Shown one piece after another: positions 18,616 through 26,409 of a DNA stretch of 64,000 bases. Numbering within the stretch: position 1 is the first letter of the stretch; every line of letters begins with the position of its first letter. Origin of the DNA: DASZRZ01 sp963732925 (GTDB taxonomy: Bacteria > Acidobacteriota > Terriglobia > Terriglobales > Acidobacteriaceae); the NCBI GenBank assembly GCA_963732925.1, contig CAVTBJ010000012.1, positions 1-64,000 of the forward strand, read 5' to 3'. A program made the translations under genes and the position numbers. The notes beneath the pieces are model-generated. The model did no database searches. It was not told where the DNA came from and saw only the letters and a list, made by a program, of their open reading frames with translations.

Positions 18616-19468
18616 ATGCCTCAACCGCTTGCGACTGGCGCACCTTCTTGCAAGCCGGGTCGCAAACCTCAGGCTGAATCTATGCCGCTGGTCGAAGTGC
18701 AAAGCCTGACCAAGATTTTCCCTTGAATTCTAAGGGCCTCGGAGGTTCGGGGGAACTGCGGGCCGTGGATGATGTTTCCCTGGCCATCGAAGCAGGCGAA
18801 ACCCTCGGCTTGGTAGGGGAGTCCGGGTCGGGGAAGAGCACTCTCGGGCGGCTGGTCCTCCGCTTGCTTGAGCCTACCTCAGGATCGGTGCGCTTCCATG
18901 GCCAGGATGTTTTGGCGGCGCGGGCGGGGAACTGCGTCGCCTGCGGCGCGACATGCAGATTGTCTTTCAGGACCCATTCGGTTCTCTGGATCCCCGCATG
19001 CGGGTGGAGCAGATCCTCGCCGAGCCGGGCATCATCCACAAGCATGCTGGCCGGGAACATGCGCTTCTGACTCCCAGTGAGCTGTTGCGCGCGGTGGGAC
19101 TGGAAGAATCGGCGCTGCGGCGCTATCCGCATGAGTTCAGCGGAGGCCAGCGGCAGCGCATCGGGATTGCCAGGGCGCTGGCCTTGCGGCCTCGGTTCAT
19201 CGTAGCCGATGAACCGGTGTCTGCCCTGGACGTAAGCGTGGGAGCGCAGATCGTAAACTTGCTGAAGAGCCTGCAGCGGGAGTTCGGTCTGACCTATCTG
19301 TTCATCTCCCATTCCATGCCGGTGGTGCGCTATCTGGCCTCGCGTATCGCTGTGATGTACCAGGGGAAAATTGTGGAAGTAGGTATTGCGGAAGAACTTA
19401 CCAGCCATCCCCGGCATCCCTACACGCGCAGCCTCCTTGATGCTACTCCCGAGCTGGTAAACCGCTAA
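18616..19468 (+). CDS. Oligopeptide/dipeptide-type ABC transporter ATP-binding protein, frameshifted
   Basis: ATPase of the OppF/DppF type. The first ATG (18616), or an internal one at 18682 (MPLVEVQSLTKIF), starts the gene. The frame then shifts near 18720 to LRAVDDVSLAIEAGETLGLV, with Walker A GESGSGKSTLGR (about 18825). It shifts again near 18930 to MQIVFQDPFGSLDPRMRV (Q-loop), the signature FSGGQRQRIGIARAL, Walker B RFIVADEPVSALDVS and the H-loop FISHSMPVV. The C-terminus HPRHPYTRSLLDATP is the oligopeptide-binding extension typical of OppF/DppF. No permease, OppD or binding-protein gene is nearby, so it is an orphan component. It is probably co-transcribed with the preceding secreted protein, with only 3 bases between them. 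Confidence 0.8.
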
Positions 19469-19600
19469 ATGGCTGGAAAGGGAGCGTTTGCGGGCGTCCT
19501 TTCAGCCGTCCGGGACCTCCATTAACTCCTAATTTCTTGCCACTCGGCACTATAGTCTAACTATGGTCAGGAGCCTCGGGGCATTCTCATACGGTAAAGT

Positions 19601-20635
19601 ATGCCTACCCTTGCGCTTAAATTGCGGAGAGGCGTGAAGCGGATTCACCGCCGCTCGCGCGAGCTTAAGATGGTGGCCAGGGGACTGGTCTCCACGCGCC
19701 ACGTGGTGCTGGCGCATATCATCCCCGTGCGCCGTTGCAATCTGGCCTGCGCCTACTGCAACGAGTTCGACGATTTTTCCAAGCCGGTGGCGCTGCAAGA
19801 GATGTTCCAGCGGATAGATAAGCTGGCGGCGCTGGGCGCCAGCATCATCACCATCAGCGGCGGCGAACCGCTGCTGCATCCCGAACTGGATTCCGTTATC
19901 CGGCGCGTTCGCTCGCACGGCATGATCTCCGGCATGATCACCAACGGCTACCTGCTCACTGCCGACCGCATTCAGCGGCTTAACCGGTCCGGTCTGGAAC
20001 ACTTGCAGATTTCGATCGACAACCTCATGCCCGACGAAATCTCCAAAAAAAGCCTGAAGGTACTGGACAAGAAGCTGCAACTGCTGGCCGAACACGCTGA
20101 ATTCCACGTGAATATTAATAGCGTGGTCGGCGGCGGCTTTCGCAATCCGCAGGATGCGCTGGTGATCGGCAAGCGTGCGGTGGAACTCGGGTTCACCTCA
20201 ACCGTGGGCATCATCCATAACGGGGAAGGGCAGCTGCAGCCGCTCAGCGAACCGGAACGCGAAGTGTACACGCAGATGAAGGCGCTGGAAAAGTCCAGCT
20301 ATTCGCGAGTGAACGGCTTCCAGGAAAATATTGCCAACGGGCGTCCCAACAACTGGCGCTGCCGGGCGGGTGGCCGCTATCTCTACATCTGCGAGGACGG
20401 ACTGGTGCACTACTGCTCACAGCAGCGGGGATATCCGGGCAAGCCGCTGGCGCAATACACGCCCGAAGATGTCCGCCGGGAATACCTTACCGAAAAGAGC
20501 TGCGCTCCCCACTGCACCGTGTCGTGCGTCCATCAGATTTCGTATCTCGATTTCTGGCGCTCGCCCCAAACCACGCCGCAAGTTCCGCCTTCCACATCCG
20601 GCGCAGGCGATCTGGTGCAGATTCAGGGAGATTAG
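19601..20635 (+). CDS. Radical SAM enzyme with a Cys-rich C-terminal domain
   Basis: 344 residues, intact. The SAM-cluster motif is RRCNLACAYCNEF (Cys46, Cys50, Cys53), followed by ISGGEPLLHPEL (SAM-binding GGE, about 87-89) and MITNGYLLT. The C-terminal part has six further cysteines: C254, C264 and C272 (WRCRAGGRYLYICEDGLVHYC) and C301, C305 and C309 (SCAPHCTVSCVH). This spacing resembles SPASM/twitch domains that hold one or two auxiliary Fe-S clusters. Substrate unknown: no obvious peptide precursor or partner gene is adjacent. About 130 bases separate it from the upstream ABC gene, so it is likely a separate unit. It is convergent with vapC. Confidence 0.8.
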   Translation: MPTLALKLRRGVKRIHRRSRELKMVARGLVSTRHVVLAHIIPVRRCNLACAYCNEFDDFSKPVALQEMFQRIDKLAALGASIITISGGEPLLHPELDSVIRRVRSHGMISGMITNGYLLTADRIQRLNRSGLEHLQISIDNLMPDEISKKSLKVLDKKLQLLAEHAEFHVNINSVVGGGFRNPQDALVIGKRAVELGFTSTVGIIHNGEGQLQPLSEPEREVYTQMKALEKSSYSRVNGFQENIANGRPNNWRCRAGGRYLYICEDGLVHYCSQQRGYPGKPLAQYTPEDVRREYLTEKSCAPHCTVSCVHQISYLDFWRSPQTTPQVPPSTSGAGDLVQIQGD

Positions 20636-20645
20636 GACCGCAATA

Positions 20646-21083
20646 TCAGCCTTCCTCATCCAGAGGGTTCATCCATTGCAAGCCGCGAAAGCGGGCAAAG
20701 TCCCGATCGGTGGTACAGAGGACTGCCCCGTGCTCGATAGCAAGCGCCGCCAGGTGAGCGTCGGTCACCAGATTTGTAGTCACAGATCCATTCTTGAGGA
20801 CCTCTGTCAGTATTCGCCAGTGCCGTTCGCCGGGAGCTACCCACGAGACCTGCGGTTGAAGAAGCCATTCGGATACCAGACCGATCGCCTCGGCCATGAC
20901 CAGGGGATGCGTATATGCGCGCGGGCTGGTGGATATTCGCAGGAATGCGAGAGTTGTGGCCCACGGGATTCCAACCGGTTCGGGATTCGAAAGCGTATCG
21001 CGCCACCAAATCCGCGCCTGTTCATGACGCGGCGCCGATGCGCTGTGGGCATACAGTAGCAGGTTGACGTCAACCAGGATCAC
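20646..21083 (-). CDS. vapC: VapC-type PIN-domain ribonuclease toxin
   Basis: 145 residues of the PIN family. The acidic active-site residues are visible: Asp4 in MILVDVNLLLYAHS, the Glu in VMAEAIGLVSEWL, Asp in TNLVTDAHLAALAIEHGA, and Asp in LCTTDRDFARF. VapC toxins cut specific RNAs such as initiator tRNA or rRNA; the target here is unknown. Its ATG overlaps the stop of the antitoxin gene by 4 bases (ATGA), so translation is coupled. It is convergent with the radical SAM gene. Confidence 0.9.
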   Translation of the reverse strand: MILVDVNLLLYAHSASAPRHEQARIWWRDTLSNPEPVGIPWATTLAFLRISTSPRAYTHPLVMAEAIGLVSEWLLQPQVSWVAPGERHWRILTEVLKNGSVTTNLVTDAHLAALAIEHGAVLCTTDRDFARFRGLQWMNPLDEEG

Positions 21084-21319
21084 TTGTAGAGCGGGCCCTC
21101 AATCTCCTCGAGCAGCCGGCTGGTGCAGTCGAAGTCGAGCCCCGGGCGCTCTCCCAGACCGCGGGCTCTGACTTCAAAAGGCGGTATTACAGGAGGTTTC
21201 TGATTCAGCCCCCGGCGGAGCACTTCGTTCACAGTCTCCTTGAGGCCGCTGCCTGTGCGCCGCATCTCTGCTTTCAGCTTGGCGGCAATATCGTCGTCGA
21301 GAGTCAGGGTCGTTCGCAC
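21080..21319 (-). CDS. vapB: VapB-type antitoxin with ribbon-helix-helix DNA-binding domain
   Basis: 79 residues. The N-terminal MRTTLTLDDDIAAKLKAEMR and the following helix GLKETVNEVLRRGL form a ribbon-helix-helix fold. The C-terminal half is acidic and Pro-rich and should wrap VapC. The start is a GTG at 21319 (read as Met), because the RTTLTLDDD strand must begin there. The two nearby ATGs on the same strand are in other frames. The start codon lies at the predicted transcription start and inside a palindrome, see the operator entry. Confidence 0.88.
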   Translation of the reverse strand: MRTTLTLDDDIAAKLKAEMRRTGSGLKETVNEVLRRGLNQKPPVIPPFEVRARGLGERPGLDFDCTSRLLEEIEGPLYK

Positions 21320-21355
21320 ATCATGATGCTAGCAAGAAAAGCATCATGATGTCAA
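21319..21355 (-). promoter_or_regulatory. vapBC promoter with two operator palindromes
   Basis: Read on the minus strand: a consensus -35 TTGACA (21350-21355), an 18-base spacer, then a -10-like TAGCAT (21326-21331). Two identical 10-bp palindromes CATCATGATG lie at 21342-21351 and 21319-21328, centred 23 bp apart. One overlaps the -35 and the other overlaps the -10 and the GTG start. Ribbon-helix-helix antitoxins bind such paired sites, so this is very probably the autorepression operator. The expected transcription start falls at or within a base or two of the GTG, implying a leaderless mRNA. Confidence 0.7.
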
Positions 21356-21366
21356 ATCGCCCACCG

Positions 21367-21576
21367 CTATTCCAGCTCCGCCCGGATTACGTATTCTCCC
21401 GATTCCATCTCATATTCCAGCGTGAGAACACTGGGCCGGCAGCAGACGTGGCAGTCTTCCACATAGCTCTGCCTGCGGCCAGCGGAGCGGTCCACGGTGG
21501 TCGGGTTCCATTCTCCGCAGCCATTGCACTGCCATCCGGGCTCGTCTTCGCTTTGGCCTGGTTTCTGCGGGGTCAT
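21367..21576 (-). CDS. CPXCG-type cysteine-rich zinc-ribbon protein
   Basis: 69 residues from ATG 21576, which overlaps the stop of the adenosine deaminase gene (ATGA), so the two are coupled. It has WQCNGCGEWN (Cys pair 1) and EDCHVCCRP (Cys pair 2), then YEMESGEYVIRAELE. This is the small CPXCG-motif family, although the canonical C-P-x-C reads C-N-G-C here. Probably binds zinc; function unknown. The longer upstream extension of this frame is antisense-like and was not used. Confidence 0.75.
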   Translation of the reverse strand: MTPQKPGQSEDEPGWQCNGCGEWNPTTVDRSAGRRQSYVEDCHVCCRPSVLTLEYEMESGEYVIRAELE

Positions 21577-22625
21577 AGCGCGGGAGTGTTTTCCACAAGC
21601 TGGAGGTAGCGCTGTTTCTCGGCTTCGCCGAGGAAGGAGGCGCGAAAAGAGTTCACGGCCAGGCCGCGGAGCTGAGATTCGGTCAGGCCGAATGCAGTTT
21701 GAGCCAGCTCGAATTCCCTCACCAGCGACGTTCCGAACATCTCGGGGTCGTCGGTGTTGAGCGTGACCAGAGCGCCTCGCTCCAGATAGGTTCCCAGGGG
21801 ATGCTCGGAAAGGGCTCTGCAGCAACCCGTTCGCAGGTTACTGGTCAAGCATATTTCCAGTGGGATTTGCTGTTGCACCAGTCGCTCGAGCAGGTCGCGA
21901 TCCTGGTGCGCCGTGAGGGCATGTCCCAGGCGCTCCGCACCCAAAGCGTCCAGCGCTCCGGCGATCGATTTGGGTCCGGCGGTTTCCCCGGCATGCACGG
22001 TGAGCCGCAGTCCGCGATCGCGAGCGTGGGCGTACACCTCGCGAAACAGTTCCGGCGGCCCCTGGCGCTCATCGCCGCCAATGCCGAAGCCCACGACATT
22101 GAATTTCCGAAATTGATCTGCTTTTTCCGCCACCCGCCGAGCTGCCTCCGGGCCGAACTGACGTACAGCATCGAACAGCCATAGCAGCGAAATTCCGAAA
22201 TCGTGCTCGCCGCGCTGCCGCCCGCGTTCCATGCCCTGAAAAAGCGCGTCGAAATCATCCCCGCGCCACAGGTAGACCCCGACGGAGACGTAAACCTCGG
22301 CATGAACGACGTTCCCGCGCTTCAACCGCTCCATCAGTCGGTAGGTGATGAGCTCGAAATCCTCCGGCGTCCGCAGGCGCTCGGTCACGGCCTTAAACGC
22401 AAGCAGAAACTCCATGAAGTTGGAATAGTTGTAGAGGGCGCGGGCTTGCTCGACCGTAAGCACTTGGCCGGATGAAGGCCCGGGAGCATAGTGAGGATTT
22501 CCTGGTGCCAGCGGAACGGGATGTCGGCGGCTCAACTCGGCGACCGTCTCGGAGTCCACCGAACCTTCCAGATGTAGGTGAAGTTCAGCCTTGGGAAGCG
22601 ACAGGATGAAGTCGGTCGAGGGCAT
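21573..22625 (-). CDS. add: Adenosine deaminase family protein
   Basis: 350 residues, TIM-barrel amidohydrolase. Zinc ligands and catalytic motifs are present: KAELHLHLEGS (residues 14-24), LTVHAGET with the catalytic Glu (about 209-216) and VTLNTDDPEMFG with the paired Asp near residue 286. Deaminates adenosine or deoxyadenosine to inosine. Members of this family can instead act on 6-amino-6-deoxyfutalosine in the alternative menaquinone pathway, and sequence alone does not separate the two. The gene precedes the CPXCG protein, with overlapping stop and start. Confidence 0.88.
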   Translation of the reverse strand: MPSTDFILSLPKAELHLHLEGSVDSETVAELSRRHPVPLAPGNPHYAPGPSSGQVLTVEQARALYNYSNFMEFLLAFKAVTERLRTPEDFELITYRLMERLKRGNVVHAEVYVSVGVYLWRGDDFDALFQGMERGRQRGEHDFGISLLWLFDAVRQFGPEAARRVAEKADQFRKFNVVGFGIGGDERQGPPELFREVYAHARDRGLRLTVHAGETAGPKSIAGALDALGAERLGHALTAHQDRDLLERLVQQQIPLEICLTSNLRTGCCRALSEHPLGTYLERGALVTLNTDDPEMFGTSLVREFELAQTAFGLTESQLRGLAVNSFRASFLGEAEKQRYLQLVENTPAL

Positions 22626-22657
22626 GAAATCTCTTACGTTCTTTGCGCCTGGGCAAA

Positions 22658-22707
22658 TTCGCTGTGCTTACGGCTGTACAGCGAATCAATCGTTAGCCCG
22701 ATGATTC
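22658..22707. repeat. Two overlapping inverted repeats upstream of the adenosine deaminase gene
   Basis: TTCGCTGT (22658-22665) and ACAGCGAA (22678-22685) form a perfect 8-bp inverted repeat. GAATCA (22683-22688) and TGATTC (22702-22707) form a second one that shares bases with the first. The loop of the first contains GTGCTTACGGCT, which also occurs at 29239-29250 before another minus-strand gene. The remainder of the 292-base gap (22626-22917) shows nothing else I can support. Confidence 0.4.
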
Positions 22708-22917
22708 GGCAATCAGCTTGTCAATGGACTTGCAGGCAAAAAGCTGAGACGCACCGGACGGCTGCCCGCTCGGCCGGCGGGGATTCTCCTGGGCAGCGGG
22801 ACTGGCGTGTTTGGGGTTGGATCCGTCTGGCAAATCGCCACCGCAACGGTGAGCCTCCGGGTCTCATGCCCAGCCGCATCACCGACTGGATCCGCACCCG
22901 GAGGCCGCACGCTGAAA

Positions 22918-23079
22918 CTACCTCTTCGACTGGCCGCGCACCAGCTTTCTCACTTTGCGCTTCTTCGAGCCGCGAGCATGTTCGCGCGGTTTCTTGGGAG
23001 TTTCCTGCCCGCTCTTCTTGCGCGCAACGCGCTTGGCGGTTTTGCGTTCTTCACGGGAAAGTGCCTTGGTATTTGCCAT
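22918..23079 (-). CDS. 53-residue highly basic protein
   Basis: Short gene beginning MANTKALSREERKTAKR and ending RKVRKLVRGQSKR. Nearly half of the residues are Lys or Arg and there is no hydrophobic segment. The ATG (23077-23079) lies 43 bases after the stop of pcrA on the same strand, with GCGAGA upstream as a modest ribosome site. The composition suggests a nucleic-acid-binding protein, comparable to small ribosome-associated or histone-like proteins, but I recognise no family. The clean frame and the start near a stop of the same operon favour a real gene. Confidence 0.6.
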   Translation of the reverse strand: MANTKALSREERKTAKRVARKKSGQETPKKPREHARGSKKRKVRKLVRGQSKR

Positions 23080-23121
23080 GCAATCTCGCTAACGTTAATG
23101 GATTTGGAACAGACCCCTGGT

Positions 23122-25581
23122 TCAGCAGCGTTCCAACTGCGCGTACTTTTCCACCAGCTTTTTCAGTCCGTGTCTTGGGAATTGTACCGTAAGCTTGGCA
23201 TTCTCCCCGTCGCCCTCACGCTTGAAGATGGTTCCTTCCCCGTATTTGGGATGGCGCACGCGCTGGCCGGGGCGGAATCCGGTCCCTCCGATGGGCCTGG
23301 GAACGGGAACCTTGGGGCGGGAAAGCTTCTTGCCGCGCGAGGCAAAGAACTCCGCAATGTTGTCGATCGAGTTGTAGGCTTTGCCGCTGTAGGTGGTGGT
23401 CTGCGGTCGTTCCCGAGCCGGGCGCTGGTCTTCGTCCTCGTAAGCGTAGTGCGTGGAGGTGTAGTCGTCGGCGGTATCGCGCTGGTCCCAGCGCTGGGTG
23501 GCGCGGGGGAGTGCGCTGCCACGCGGGCTGCCCAGGTCCTCCAGCAATTGCGGTGGCACTTCCTCCAGGAAACGCGAGGCGGTACTGGCTTCGGGCATGT
23601 CAGTGCCATAGCGGCGCCGGTAGCGGGCGCGAGTCAGGATGAGGGCGTCCATGGCGCGCGTCATGCCTACGTAGCAGAGGCGGCGCTCTTCCTCAATGTC
23701 GTCGGGATTCAGGAAGGTGCGCGAGTGGGGGAAAAGGCCTTCCTCCATGCCCGCCAGCAGCACCAGGGGAAATTCCAGGCCCTTGGCCGAGTGCAGGGTC
23801 ATGAGCGTGATCTGAGCGGCCTGGTCGTAGCTGTCAGTGTCGCTCACTAACGCGGCGTGATCCAGGAACTCCTGCAGGGACTCGCCGCGATCGCGAGAAT
23901 CCATGGCGGCGTTCACCAGTTCGCGCAGGTTCTCGACGCGGCTCTGGGCCTCGGGGGTATCTTCTTCTTCCAGAGCACGAATGTAACCGCTGCGGTCAAT
24001 TAAGTACTTCAGCAGCTCCGCCGCGTTGGCCGGGCGCTGCTGGTCTTCTTCTGCTTCTGCTGAAGCTTCCGGAAGAATGCGGTCTTCCAGTTCGCTCTGG
24101 CTTACATCGCTGGCGCTGCCCAGCCATGCTAGATAGTTTCCCGCCAGCATGGCCCGGCCACCCTCAATGATGTCGCGGAAGCCGCGCAGGGCTGAAAGCG
24201 CCCGTGAAGGCAGCAGTGCCCCTTCCACGGCCTGGCCCAAGCCTCCCCACAAGGAGACGCCGGTTTCCAGGGCGATACGCTCTACGGTCTCCATGGTGCT
24301 TTTGCCAATGCCGCGCGACGGCGTGTTGATTACCCGTTGCAGGGCGATGCTGTCGTCGGGGTTCAGCACGACCTTCAGATAGGAGATCATGTCCTTGATC
24401 TCCGCCCGGTCGTAAAAAGAAAAGCCGCCGACTACGTGGTACTTCAATCCGTAGCGGCGCATGGCTTCTTCGAAGAGCCGTGATTGTGCGTTCGTGCGGT
24501 ACAGCACGGCCGCGCGCCCGTTCTCACCTTGCTGCGCTCGCTGCTGCGTGTACTTGGAGACGTAGTCGGCCACGAACAGGGCTTCGTTCTCGCCGTCGGG
24601 AGCTTCGTAGTAGCCGATCTGGGGTCCGCCCTGGCGCGAGGTCCAGAGCGTCTTGCCCTTGCGCCGGACGTTGTTGGAAACCACTGCCGAAGCCGCCTGC
24701 AGAATGGTCTGCGTGGATCGGTAGTTCTCTTCCAGTCGGATGATCTTGGCTTCCGGGAAGTCTTTTTCGAACTCCAGAATGTTGCGAATGTCGGCGCCGC
24801 GCCAGGAGTAGATGGACTGGTCTTCATCGCCGACCACGCAGACGTTGTGGTGCTCGCCCGCCAGCAGGAGCATAAGTTCGTACTGCGGGCGATTGGTGTC
24901 CTGGTATTCGTCCACCAGCAGGTACTGGAAGCGGCGGTTGTAGGAATGCCGGACTTCAGGCACGACCTTGAGCAGGCGCACGGCCTCGAGCAGCAGATCG
25001 TCAAAGTCGAGAGCGTTGGCCTTGCGCAGTTCCTGCCGGTAAATCTCGTAAATGTGGGCGATCTTTTCCGTCTTGGGGTCGGCGGACTGCAGATAGATTT
25101 CCTGCGGGTCGAGCATGTGGTTCTTGGCCCAGGAAATCCGTCCCAGCACCGCCTGGGGGCGCATCTGCTTGTCATCCAGGCCAAGGCGGCGCATGGCGGC
25201 CTTCACGATCATCTGCTGGTCGGAGTCGTCATAGATGACGAAGTCTTTCTTGTAGCCCACACCGTTGATCTGCAGCTTGTCGATGTCGCGACGTAGCATG
25301 CGCACGCAAAGGGAATGGAACGTAGAGATCCTGGGACGTGCGATGGTGCCGTGGCTTACGACCTGCTCCACGCGCTCGGCCATTTCCGCGGCAGCCTTGT
25401 TGGTGAAAGTGACCGCCAGGATAGCGTCCGCGGGGACGCCTTTCTCTTCGATCAGATAGGCAATGCGGTAGGTGATGACGCGCGTCTTGCCGCTGCCTGC
25501 GCCCGCCAGAATGAGCAGGGGGCCTTCGGTGGAGACCACGGCCTCGCGTTGCTGGGGATTCAGTTTGTCGAGAAAGGACAC
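23122..25581 (-). CDS. pcrA: UvrD/PcrA-type superfamily 1 DNA helicase
   Basis: 819 residues, 3'-5' helicase for repair and replication-fork maintenance. All helicase motifs are readable: LNPQQREAV (Q motif), LAGAGSGKTRVITYR (Walker A, about 26-40), TFTNKAAAEM (Ia), LLVDEYQDTNRPQYEL (II), VGDEDQSIYSWRGAD (III), RLEENYRST (IV), LMTLHSAKGLEFPLVLLAG (V) and CYVGMTRAM (VI). The C-terminus FRPGQRVRHPKYGEGTIF is the Tudor-like domain by which PcrA binds RNA polymerase. Length and motif set are complete. The following 53-residue basic gene may share the transcript. Confidence 0.95.
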   Translation of the reverse strand: MSFLDKLNPQQREAVVSTEGPLLILAGAGSGKTRVITYRIAYLIEEKGVPADAILAVTFTNKAAAEMAERVEQVVSHGTIARPRISTFHSLCVRMLRRDIDKLQINGVGYKKDFVIYDDSDQQMIVKAAMRRLGLDDKQMRPQAVLGRISWAKNHMLDPQEIYLQSADPKTEKIAHIYEIYRQELRKANALDFDDLLLEAVRLLKVVPEVRHSYNRRFQYLLVDEYQDTNRPQYELMLLLAGEHHNVCVVGDEDQSIYSWRGADIRNILEFEKDFPEAKIIRLEENYRSTQTILQAASAVVSNNVRRKGKTLWTSRQGGPQIGYYEAPDGENEALFVADYVSKYTQQRAQQGENGRAAVLYRTNAQSRLFEEAMRRYGLKYHVVGGFSFYDRAEIKDMISYLKVVLNPDDSIALQRVINTPSRGIGKSTMETVERIALETGVSLWGGLGQAVEGALLPSRALSALRGFRDIIEGGRAMLAGNYLAWLGSASDVSQSELEDRILPEASAEAEEDQQRPANAAELLKYLIDRSGYIRALEEEDTPEAQSRVENLRELVNAAMDSRDRGESLQEFLDHAALVSDTDSYDQAAQITLMTLHSAKGLEFPLVLLAGMEEGLFPHSRTFLNPDDIEEERRLCYVGMTRAMDALILTRARYRRRYGTDMPEASTASRFLEEVPPQLLEDLGSPRGSALPRATQRWDQRDTADDYTSTHYAYEDEDQRPARERPQTTTYSGKAYNSIDNIAEFFASRGKKLSRPKVPVPRPIGGTGFRPGQRVRHPKYGEGTIFKREGDGENAKLTVQFPRHGLKKLVEKYAQLERC

Positions 25582-25670
25582 TTGGATTCTAGTTTCGCGT
25601 TCTGTGGTTTCGAGATTCGTGCCTGGGCCGACGCTACCAAGCTGGTTTAGGCAGGCGACCTTTTCCTAGC

Positions 25671-26093
25671 CTACCACCGCCCATGCGGCGTGGTGCGTGT
25701 CACTGGGGCTCCGGGAGGCCTGGTTCTGTGCCGTTGCTCGCTGCACTCCGGGCAAGGGCAGAACTGGCGCAGGAAGTCCCAGGAGTAGATGCCGTGCTCG
25801 TGGCCATCGTTCCAAGCGAAGCGGATGGCGTATTTCCCCACGCCCTCGGCCACGTCGGGCTTAATCGCGGGCTTCAGCATCGGCAGGGTACCCGGCTTGG
25901 GCTTCAGCGGCTCACCCGGTTCCCGGTTCGCCTGGGCCCGCTCGTCGTCGCACAGGGCGCAGGGGCAGGCATCACGTAAGTACTGGAAGGTGTAGGAGCT
26001 GCGGTGGCCGTCTTTCCACTCGATCTCCATGCCCGTCCCCGAGGTTAGGTTCACCTGAACGGACTTTGGCTCGGCCCTGAGGTCAGGAGACAT
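25671..26093 (-). CDS. DUF971 domain protein
   Basis: 140 residues from ATG 26093 (MSPDLRAEPKSVQV). The first part has the DUF971 hallmarks MEIEWKDGHRSSYTFQYLRDACPCALCDD. A second half repeats the pattern with YAIRFAWNDGHEHGIYSWDFL and FCPCPECSEQ. The paired Cys motifs may bind metal. The family is found alone or fused to gamma-butyrobetaine-type oxygenases and to Mrp-type ATPases; its role is not settled. Divergent from rpmB. Confidence 0.8.
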   Translation of the reverse strand: MSPDLRAEPKSVQVNLTSGTGMEIEWKDGHRSSYTFQYLRDACPCALCDDERAQANREPGEPLKPKPGTLPMLKPAIKPDVAEGVGKYAIRFAWNDGHEHGIYSWDFLRQFCPCPECSEQRHRTRPPGAPVTRTTPHGRW

Positions 26094-26167
26094 CGTTTCA
26101 GTATCGCACAGCACAGAGAGTGACCGTCTCCGCCCGCCGCCGGATCTCAGGAGCCTGGCGGCTCTTT

Positions 26168-26205
26168 TGGTACAATAAGTTCTTTGCCCCACTCCCTTTG
26201 GAAGG
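26168..26205 (+). promoter_or_regulatory. Extended -10 promoter and ribosome site of rpmB
   Basis: TGGTACAAT (26168-26176) is an extended -10 element: TGn followed by TACAAT, five of six consensus bases. No good -35 is present at the right distance, as is usual for this class. GGAAGG at 26200-26205 is the ribosome site, 11 bases before the ATG at 26217. Confidence 0.5.
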
Positions 26206-26216
26206 TTTAAGCAGTC

Positions 26217-26405
26217 ATGGCTCGTACCTGTGAAATCTGCGGCAAGGGCCCGCAGTTCGGAAACAACATTAGCCACGCCCACAACGTCACCAAGCGGCGC
26301 TGGAACGTGAATCTGCGCCCGGTGCGCGCCGTGGTCAACGGAGCTACCAGGAAGCTGCGCGTCTGCACCTCCTGCCTGCGCAGCGGCAAAGTCGTAAAGG
26401 CGTGA
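26217..26405 (+). CDS. rpmB: 50S ribosomal protein L28
   Basis: 62 residues, full length. MARTCEICGKGPQFGNNISH carries the first CxxC pair and LRVCTSCLRSGKVVKA the second, so this is the zinc-binding form of L28. The middle SHAHNVTKRRWNVNL is the conserved rRNA-binding part. Often rpmB is next to rpmG; here a small zinc-ribbon gene follows after 4 bases. Confidence 0.97.
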   Translation: MARTCEICGKGPQFGNNISHAHNVTKRRWNVNLRPVRAVVNGATRKLRVCTSCLRSGKVVKA

Positions 26406-26409
26406 TCGC

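Noticed and set aside
19471..19507. Imperfect hairpin (GGCTGGAAAGG with CCTTTCAGCC) after the ABC ATPase gene
   Set aside because: Has a bulge, a long loop and no T-tract, so an intrinsic terminator is not supported.
19536..19556. TTGCCA and TATAGT as a promoter of the radical SAM gene
   Set aside because: The spacing is only 8 bases, incompatible with a sigma-70 promoter.
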